From Branchinecta lynchi (taxonomy: Eukaryota > Arthropoda > Branchiopoda > Anostraca > Branchinectidae), in NCBI GenBank assembly GCA_023053575.1, contig JAKZAP010000010.1, positions 17,544,628 through 17,608,627 of the forward strand: a stretch of DNA of 64,000 nucleotides, in the 5' to 3' direction. A model generated the notes under the pieces. It was not told where the DNA came from and did not search any database. It saw only the letters and a list, made by a program, of their open reading frames with translations. This document shows positions 56,120-64,000 of this stretch, in pieces (the first letter of the stretch is position 1; every line of letters begins with the position of its first letter). The translations under genes were made by a program, and so were the position numbers.

Positions 56120-57103
56120 GTTTTATTACCTTAAATTACCTTAAATCACAGCTTGGAGTGAAATAAGGATTTTCGATCCTGTTGAATCACTCCTTGTGAT
56201 GACTGTTGTTGATGGTTACGTTCTGGTGGAAGATTCCGGTGCTTCCCAGTCGAATTTCCACGGTGCATCTCGCCACTCACCATCCAGATGTCGTTTGAAA
56301 GCATCTGTTGACTCAGCAGCAACAGTGTCCTCCTTGAGGTTGTTCCAGAGGTTCACAATCCGATTTGAGAAGAAGTTGCATCTTGCTCCAGTTCTGGCGT
56401 GAAGTTTGCGGATTCGTTTAGGGTGTCCTCGTGTTTTGTGGGAGGGGTCAATCTCCAGGATCTCATTTTCTTGATTGGTTGAGAGAAGTTTGTGCACCTG
56501 GATCATGTCCCCGCGTTTCCGTCTGTATACTAAGGAGGGGAGGTTGAGTTCCTTCAGCCGTTCACTGTAGGTCTTATTTTCCATACCGGCGATCAGCTTG
56601 GTGGCCCTTCGTTGGATTTGTTCAAGAGCTGCCTTGTCCTTTTTGAATCGAGGGGTAGCCAGTATAGTCCCTACCTCCAATCTAGGTCTTACTAATCCTT
56701 TGTAGAGTTTGGTGATTACCAGTTTACTTCTGCTGGTGATACTGTGTTTGATGATGCCTAGGGCTCTGCTAGCATTGGCTGAGATATGCTGTGAGTGGGA
56801 GCTGAACTTCAACTGGGAGTCAACAATGACCCCAAGGTCTCTCTCCTCCTGGACAGGCTCGAGTGTGTGGTGACTCCCAGAGTTTTGGGTCATAAGGTAC
56901 CGATGCTTGGGGTTGTTGTGTCCGAAGTGTATGACCTTGCATTTTTCTGTGTTGAATTCCAGCAGCCATCTTTTGACCCAAGAGCACATGTTGTTGAGAT
57001 CAGTTTGGAGGGATTGGATGGCAGAAGAGGTGTTGGCAGGACCTATGAGTTTCGAATCGTCCGCATACAGGGTGGTTTTGTTGCTGGTGATAAGGGGGCC
57101 TAT
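56120..57103 (-). pseudogene. CR1/Jockey-like non-LTR retrotransposon, 3' end with YADD
   Basis: The open frame spans 57103 down to 56216 and is 5'-truncated (in-frame stop at 57104). It carries the reverse transcriptase motif LYADDSKL (YADD at 57056-57067) and then WLLEFNTEKCKVIHFG. Further on are ERDLGVIVDSQLKFSSHSQH, LVRPRLEVG, IQRRATKLI, LNLPSLVYRRKRGDMIQ and a final WNNL block. Known: this order is typical of the palm and thumb plus C-terminal region of CR1-like elements. The 3' untranslated part ends with two copies of an AATTTAAGGT-like decamer (56125-56146) and TAATAAAAC. No frame break is seen over 295 codons, so the copy looks young, but the endonuclease and finger regions are absent. 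Confidence 0.9.
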
Positions 57104-58083
57104 TTATTGCCCTATTTATTACGACTAATTGCGTTTTCTGTCAATTTTGCAAAAACAGAAAATAGGGCACGGAGAGAGGAAGCAAATTCGAATATTCGGG
57201 CGGTATTAAGATCGCGAAAAAGACCAACGCACAGCGTTGTCACCGGTTACATACAAGTGCTTTTGCGGCACTTTTACCCAAACGTAGCACTTTCAGGAAA
57301 AGTAGCACTATCAGAGCAAGAGCACTTTCTAACAAGAAACACTATTGAAGTAGGACACTTTTTGTTTGGTCCAAATGTTTTCCGGTTTAAAGGCACAAAA
57401 CTGAACTAGTGATCCGTACGTTGATTTCAAAAGTTATGCACATCTGATGCACCGTTTTTATCCGCCAGAGTCTCATATTCGCAGTACTCTTATCCTTTTC
57501 CTTTCAGAGGCTGGATAAAGTGGAAACTGCATCCACGCCTTTTTTTGTTTTTTAAAGGACCCCTTTTGCTTCTCATCTTTTTCACTCACCCAGTGACGAC
57601 GTACGTGGTCTACTGTTAAGATGATGGACGAGTGGTATGTGAGGTTTAGTGAAGGTAAGGCTCCTGGGGTGTGAACTTATGACCTTCTGACACCGTCGGT
57701 GCCCACTAGTCCCAGAACCAGTCAGGAAACCGGACATGATAGACAAGGGGAGTCTCAGGGAATACCATAGTTCAGCCACAGTCAATCCAGAAATCCCGAG
57801 GCTTACTAGCCGAGATGGGCCGTAGCGTAGATCAATTTACTCGTATAGCAAATCATTTACAAGAGTGGACATAAATAATATAGCACTAATGGGTCCCTAA
57901 CTGAGTGTTAGGGACTCAGGATGAAAGAGAACTCTTGATACTTTGAATGAAATGGATCAAAGCCTGACTTTGGATTAGCACAGCAGCTAACTGGAGCTCG
58001 GGGATAAGGACCGAGTGACCTATGTCACGATGCCCGGAAAGTAATGATGGTGATGAAAATCGAAGAGATATAAATACTCTTTG
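57104..58083. other. unassigned
   Basis: TTTAAAGGACCCCTTTTGCT at about 57553 may be an end of family J. The plus-strand 204-aa frame (56795-57409) is mainly the antisense of the reverse transcriptase. Confidence 0.35.
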
Positions 58084-58200
58084 AGCCCAAGCTGACTTTG
58101 AAACATATATTCAAACAATGTTTACAACGGATATTTCGGCCCTTCTTGGCAAGGGTCCTCGTCAGGCTGTCAATCTTCTGGGTCAACGTCGGGGAAGGAA
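58084..58200. repeat. family H repeat
   Basis: AAGCTGACTTTGAAACATAT, then TTCGGCCCTTCTTGGCAAGG and CTCGTCAGGCTGTCAAT, closely matches 25620-25750 without the inserted hairpin arms. Confidence 0.6.
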
Positions 58201-58383
58201 TATATATATAGAAGAGAAGGTGATAGATGGGAGAAGTAACTAGGAATACTATTGCAGAGCAAAGTGCTATGGGATGTCTCCATAACACCTCCCCCCTCTG
58301 GGCAGAGTGGTGTACGTGCAAGAAAAGATTCTACAATGTCTCCGTCACAGTTACCCTACCAACCAAAATAATACCATCGTTCA

Positions 58384-58520
58384 CTCCCCCCCCCCCGAAA
58401 CATACAAAAATAATAGTTTTATTATAGGATTTGATCTCTGATGTATGTCTTTTTGTACTTTCTGGTCCGACCCGCGCGCAACTCCTGTCCCACCCAAATA
58501 AATTCCTGGATACGGACCTG
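58384..58520 (-). mobile_element. hAT-type MITE (family E), truncated
   Basis: A C run, GAAACATACAAAAATAATAG, ATCTCTGATGTATGTCTTT and the end CCTGGATACGGACCTG. The opposite end and target duplication are missing. Confidence 0.7.
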
Positions 58521-59083
58521 CTAGCGAGTGACTACTAGTGAGTATCGGCGTACACTCATTCCCGGCCCCCGGTGTACACGGGTTTGAGGAGTGAGAAAAC
58601 CACCAAAGCCACCGGATCAAAGCGGGCTACAGGACCAGTGATCACCTCCATCTACAATTCACTTTTCTTCAATCGAAAATCCATTCCAAATAATTCTTTC
58701 CTCGTTTCCCCCTTACCAGCACAAACAGAAACAAAAAATCCTCATGCCTTGAGGTCAAAAACGATGCTCGCAACCGCAGCAACGATAATCCCAGTTTAGT
58801 GCCCATTTATTAGGACTAACGACTTTTGACATATCGATTAAGACTATCAGAAAAAAGGAACATGCAATATACAGAAAGTTCCATCAAACACGAGAGAATA
58901 GATTTGGGTTTACCGGCACGGAATGATGAGCAAGAGATGAAAATGATGAAAATGCAGGTAAATCGATAATACAGAAATATAATGTTATTGAAAACTTAGC
59001 CGAAGTGTAAATACAGCCATTTATTCCCATAGTTCTTACTTTTTGTGCAACGACTCCTCTTCCTCTCGGCGATGTTGCTACTT
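58521..59083. other. unassigned
   Basis: No feature recognised. Confidence 0.3.
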
Positions 59084-59667
59084 TTATGGCACTTGCCGTC
59101 CGGTCAAGTGCCATATACCGATCACATTTCCGTCGGTCGGTCGGTCGGTCGGTTAGTCCGGTGTTTGCGAGTTCGATGAAACTTGGCAGGCATATCAGGG
59201 ACCCGACCAAACTAACTTGGAAATAGTCACTTGCCCCATCCGACCATCGTGGGGGGAGGGGGAGGGGGCGAAATCCGGAAAATAGGGGCATGCATAACTT
59301 TCGAACGGGTGATCAGATCTTAATGAAACCTGATATCTGGAAAGATCTCGTGTCTCAGATGTCTCGTATCAAGTCCGGACCGGATCCGACGAATCGAGGG
59401 GGGGAGTAGGAGGGGAGAACCAGAAATCGTGTGAAACTCTCAGAGTGCAGCGAGCGGGATGAAACTTGGTACGAAGAACAAGCACACGCTCTAGATACAT
59501 CACTGACAGGACTGGACCGGATTGGGACACTTCGACAATCACGTCCATCCTCTGACCCAGCCTAGCCAGTTTGGCGCATCTTAACGGGAAAGGGAAAAAA
59601 AACTTGTAACCATCACTTCCATCTGACCCAGTCTTGCAAGTGCCATACGAGCTTCCAGATCTTGTTT
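59084..59667 (-). mobile_element. family B element, copy 3 (short)
   Basis: Starts with the terminal hairpin TTATGGCACTTGCCGTCCGG, TCAAGTGCCATA, then the GTCGGTCGGTCGGTCGGT microsatellite. Then come GATGAAACTTGGCAGGCATA and units with GATCCGACGAATCG. It ends CTTGCAAGTGCCATACGAGC. The final CATC..CTCTGACCCAG block is present twice (about 59547 and 59617). Confidence 0.75.
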
Positions 59668-60466
59668 CTTCCAGTGAGCATCACCTATACTTTCTAAACA
59701 TACCCACGTTTTCCTTGAACAACTACATCTACAGCTTTTTACCCTTTTAAACCGCTGAACGGAGGTCCCAGTTTTGATTCATATCCAAAAATATAAGACC
59801 AGAGTTCCAACCACGAAATGTTTATAACGTCAGATTAAAATCTTCAGATATGTCAGGGTACCGACAAAGCACCCTTCATTACAAGCGGTACCGTGAAAAA
59901 TATCCGGTAGAATATTTAGCTCATTTAATTAAAGAGATCGCATGCTAGATTTCGCTACCCTTCTCATTATGAAAGTCTATTAAGACATCATCATCAAATT
60001 TATACTACCTTACCTGACTAAGATCTTTGATCAGGAAGAACCCGTTATATATATAATTTTGTTTATATATAAAATAATGTTTCTAAGAAGTGTAGCCTAA
60101 TGGTGATATTCTGTGTTACCATGTTATAATTTTGAATGAAGCCTCACCTTGAATCGCGAAGAATTAGTATTTTAAGGATAGAAATTTATATCTTTGGGTT
60201 TATTAGGTTTTATATAAATATGAATAGGTTAACGGTAAAGACTAATGGCGAAGAAAATTGAATCTATATTTTTGAAAACTGACAGGTCAAAGTGCTATAC
60301 TCGTGGAGCATTCGGCTTTTTCTAATACTTTTGTATGCCAGACAGGGATGGGACACATATCAAAGAAATAACGAAGGATTTTAGGTTACTGATCCTATGA
60401 AAGTCGAAGTGAGATGAGCAAGAACCGAAAACACCATTATAAGCTACCTTCTTAGGTCCTTACTTT
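59668..60466. other. unassigned
   Basis: AT-rich, no feature recognised. Confidence 0.3.
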
Positions 60467-60800
60467 TGTCCGATGTGTGGGTGCGTGGATGAGAGTGTGA
60501 TTCACATGCTTTGCGACTGTATTGAATGGAGAAAAGAAGAGTATGGTGTGCGTGTATTTGACGAAGAGTGGGTAAACGAATATTTAAGGATGAGTGTTTT
60601 GCTGGTATAAAGAAAATGGGGCGATTTTTGAGGCTAGGGATGGAACACAGAAGTAGGTTTTTGGCATAAGTAAAACAAATTAAAAGGAAAAGAGTGTTAT
60701 TATATATTAGTGTTTTTTTGTTGTTGTTTTTTTTCGCACGTCAAATTTTTGCCATGGCCCTCGGGCTGCTTATAGCAATAAACTATCTATCTATCTATCT
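60467..60800 (+). pseudogene. non-LTR retrotransposon 3' end with (ATCT)n tail
   Basis: The frame reads CPMCGCVDESVIHMLCDCIE, a C-x2-C...H-x4-C-type zinc knuckle found at the C terminus of Jockey/R1/CR1-like proteins. Then come WRKEEYGVRVFDEEWVNEY and a stop near 60611. The 3' tail has TTGTTGTTTTTTTTCGCACG, CATGGCCCTCGGGCTGCTTA, TAGCAATAAAC and an ATCT microsatellite. Confidence 0.75.
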
Positions 60801-62089
60801 ATACACTATGAAAGCTTTTTCACGGATGGACGTTTTTCGGAACGCGAGGTATAGTCGAATCGATTGTTTGGCGAGAAAAAAAACCTGGGCAGTAAGAACA
60901 GGCACTAAGAACGTGCCTTCACCCGGAAAGGATTTCTTACTCGTCGCCTACCTCACACCTCGTAGCCCAAATATACTTTTCGGCCAAATTTAAGCAACAA
61001 CTTCTCTGTTAAAGGTCAATGGGCACATCAAACTACCCCAATCCCACTCTGTAACAACCTAGGAACAATGCTTTCCCCCTGGACCAGCAGCTTTTTCAAC
61101 AGTTTCCACTCTGTGATATTTCAAAGCGTAATTTCTTGGGCCAGTACATGCTCAATTTACTAGCTCGGACAAAGATAAAAGTGATGTTTCTTATAATACT
61201 TAGTAGATCTTTATTTTATACATAAATCAGCTTGTATAATTCAGATTTGAATAGGTTATTTTTTTTTTAATGATTCTTGTGGCTATGTTATTTTTTATAA
61301 GCTTATTGCATATTCTGGTACATTTTACAAAGCAAGCTAATCAAGCTTCACAACGCTATTCCACAAAGAAAGACTTTTAACAGGCAGTTTAAGCCATGGA
61401 ACTTCTGATAGAACACTAGAACAATCAGGTAAACTGCATCTGCGGCTTGACTTTGGTGACATCTCAAATATGTCCTTTTCTATCAAGTATTGCTGGGAGT
61501 TTTTGAATTTCCTGCCACGATATCCCAGCTCCTAACGCTTCTGCTCCTCGGTAGCAAATTAGAAACCAAAAAGATTTGGCTGTTCTTAAACTGCTGACCT
61601 GGGGATTCGTACGATGATTTTCATCACCATCATCATATCCAACTGATATTTTATTATCTTTATAAGAGAGTGTTTATGTTCCCGCCAGGAAGCCTTTTAA
61701 ATACTCACAATGTCATAACCTAGACAAACTTCAGACGAACAAAGAGTCAAGCTAGCCCTTAGGCTAGCCTTCGGGCCTCTATGTAACAGAAACAATGGAG
61801 GAAGTTAATAAATAAAACATTAGATGAAAATAAGTAAGTAGCCTATCTATAATAATATAAGTTAGTAAGTATAAATAAGTAAGGTTACACTCAGAAAAAA
61901 GGGATAAAACTGTGGTCGGGCAGAACGGTCCCAACTACAGATTTCTCTTCTAGCTTTTAGCTATTTGGATTAAACTTGATTGATTTATTGATTTCTATGC
62001 AGCTCGTCAAGCTTGGTCGTTCTATGACTGAAAATTCACTTATGACTCGACGATTTGTTAGATTGGTTGGTTTATCGGAGTTGTTAGGA
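60801..62089. other. unassigned
   Basis: No supported feature. Confidence 0.3.
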
Positions 62090-62356
62090 ATGAATGTTTT
62101 ATAGCGATTAAGAGATTGGGGCGGGCGATTCCTGAGGACAGCGATGGAACATAAGAAGTAGATTTTTGGATTAGTGAAATACCAAAGAAATACTGAAAAT
62201 TGTTATTAGAGAAGAGAAAGATTACGGAGGAGCTTTTCTATCTTTTTTTGTTGTTATTTTGTTTTGTGCGTTTCCTTCTGGTGCGTGATACTTTTTTGTG
62301 ATTTTTTGTTGCCATGGCCCTCTGGCTGCTTAGCAATTAATAAATCTATCTATCTT
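62090..62356 (+). pseudogene. second copy of the (ATCT)n-tailed retrotransposon 3' end
   Basis: GAATGTTTTATAGCGATTAA, GATGGAACATAAGAAGTAGA and CATGGCCCTCTGGCTGCTTA, GCAATTAATAA then CTATCTATCT align with 60590-60800. The coding part is almost gone. Confidence 0.7.
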
Positions 62357-64000
62357 ATTAGCTATCTATGCTAAATTGGCAAGTAAAAAGGGGAATTTGT
62401 AGCCCTGGAAATATGAAAAACTAATGACCGCTAAATATTTGTTCTTCTGAACGGGGTAAATTCCACAAAGATTAAGAACCTAGGGATCAACAAGTGACGA
62501 CGATCAGCAAGAGCTCGGCGATTATATTTTCTCCAATTTGCTCGATATTAGCATATCCAATCTAAATTTCACAATCTCAAGAACTACTTGCTGTTGAAAG
62601 CCTGAAATTTGTCCAGTAACAGAAAAACCAAGTCCCGGGATTTGTTTGCACACTGAATAGAAACACTGAAGCAGTTTAAAGGTTTGTTAGCAGAAAAAGT
62701 TATTAGAAAGAAAAAGAAACTCCGATTTACTGGCACGCAGAGATATAGCTACCGATTTGAGAACGAAGATGAAAAACTTGAAACCATACGAACAAGATTT
62801 TAGATCTTGAAATAAGCACCGGCTAAAAGTTAAATTGTCGTTTATCTGATACTAAGAACCAAGCAGGTATTGGAAGAGATCTCTACGGAGGCTGATTGAT
62901 CGAGACTACAGGCACGCGCCAATCACGTGACAGATAGGTAGGCGTTCGGAAAAACGCTTCTAACTAAACAAACAAGTTCCTGAGAAGAGATCCAACTGTT
63001 CTTTTGTTCCAGGAGATTTTCTGACGCCGACTAATTGCGTTACGACAACACATGCCAGCTCTGAGATAAAGGTCTTTGATCGAGGCAGGGAATCGTGAAA
63101 AGACTCAGAACGTGGAAGATAGCAAATTAAAGAAAACATGGAAACGACCGAAAAGCTTCAAATTCGGTGACACCTTTCAAATTTCATGGTATTTTTTAGG
63201 GGCGGGGGGGGGGGAGGAGTGAAAACGCATAAAGAGCCATTTGAGTTCAAAACTCATCTCATCACAAGCCAATCCTCTTTCAGACCAAGTTGACTGAGAA
63301 TCGTATGTTAAAAATGACCCAAAACGGAACAAATCAGCTACGATATTCTTGGCTGATTTTTTTTCGTTTCTTATCATTTTCAATGCGGTAGCACAAGACA
63401 ACAAGATGTGTTTTAAATTAAAAGGTGGTTAGAAGATACTGCCACCCACAGGATTTTTCTCTTTCATGTGGCTGTTGAGTTTTTTGGATAATGTGGTTGG
63501 TGAAGTGAAGTAAAAAATATCTGAATCTAAATCGGAAAAATCTGAATCTGGTGTAAGCGTGGAAGCAAAATCCACCATATTGTTTAAAAAGTGAGTTTGT
63601 GTATAGACAACTTCGAGTTAACTCGAGTTAAAATAGAAAGAAAAAAGCGAATTCTATTTTTAATATGCTTCACGAATTACGTTTATGTTGTGTGTCTGCA
63701 ATTCTTCATTTACTTAATTTCTGGCCTTACTCCGACTTGATTCTTGCATCGAATAATTTCGTGAAAAATCTGATAAATGCTAGTAGGGTTAAAAAAATAA
63801 AAAAAAATCAAACACGTTGCTTGAAACTTGATGTGTTTACAGGGGATTTTGCGGTTTAGTCCGAACCACATTGCGGCTTAGAGATCCTTTTTCGTCGACA
63901 TACGTCGTTCAATTTATCTGTCGTAAAAAAAATCCCCTGAAATTGGCTCCAGCTTAGGTGACACTGCGGCTCTGCTGGGAGGTGTACCCATGCCCCAGTT
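62357..64000. other. mostly unassigned; family H trace at 63284-63345
   Basis: AAGTTGACTGAGAATCGTAT and CAAAACGGAACAAATCAGCT near 63290 recall family H. The plus-strand 64-aa frame at 63665 and the minus frame at 63177 lack motifs. The Ig1 exon of the Sidestep-like gene was not found here. Confidence 0.35.

Noticed and set aside
56795..57409. 204-codon plus-strand frame
   Set aside because: Its first half is the antisense of the reverse transcriptase frame, and the second half shows no motif.

Overview
This window looks like noncoding, repeat-rich nuclear DNA from an invertebrate animal, most likely an arthropod. It has no operons, no ribosome binding sites and almost no long open frames. 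It does contain spliced immunoglobulin-domain exons of a type typical of the arthropod Sidestep family. The exact taxon cannot be fixed from the sequence.

The one gene I can support runs on the minus strand. Three exons with consensus GT..AG borders and matching phases (52579-52689, 43033-43239, 10957-11108) join into a continuous reading frame. It covers the second immunoglobulin domain and the first half of the third domain of a Sidestep-like cell-surface protein. The introns are about 9.3 kb and 31.9 kb. The first domain must lie beyond position 64000. The rest of the third domain and any later exons (further Ig domains, FN3, membrane segment) were not found below 10957 and are probably outside the window.

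Almost everything else is transposable-element sequence. Two large dispersed families stand out. Family A has ten copies; it carries internal ~135-bp tandem units, a short GTCC-type microsatellite and a terminal GGATCC palindrome. Family B has four copies; it carries degenerate internal units, a CCGACAGA microsatellite and a terminal hairpin. Their architecture resembles non-autonomous Helentron/DINE-1-like elements. Other families are hAT MITEs with 8-bp target duplications, a ~295-bp MITE with 3-bp duplications and CRE-like palindromes, a palindromic TA-flanked mariner-like MITE, a TTAA-bordered family (G), a GC-rich foldback element, 8/11-bp GC-rich minisatellites and an ATCGAT-rich array. 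There are several 5'-truncated non-LTR retrotransposon ends, one retaining the YADD catalytic motif of reverse transcriptase. Several insertions are nested, giving a relative age order.

Layout: 1-10.9 kb, repeats and unassigned DNA. 10.96-11.11 kb, Ig3 exon. 11.1-43.0 kb, the giant intron. 43.03-43.24 kb, Ig2 exon b. 43.3-52.6 kb, second intron. 52.58-52.69 kb, Ig2 exon a. 52.7-64 kb, upstream intron or intergenic DNA with more repeats.
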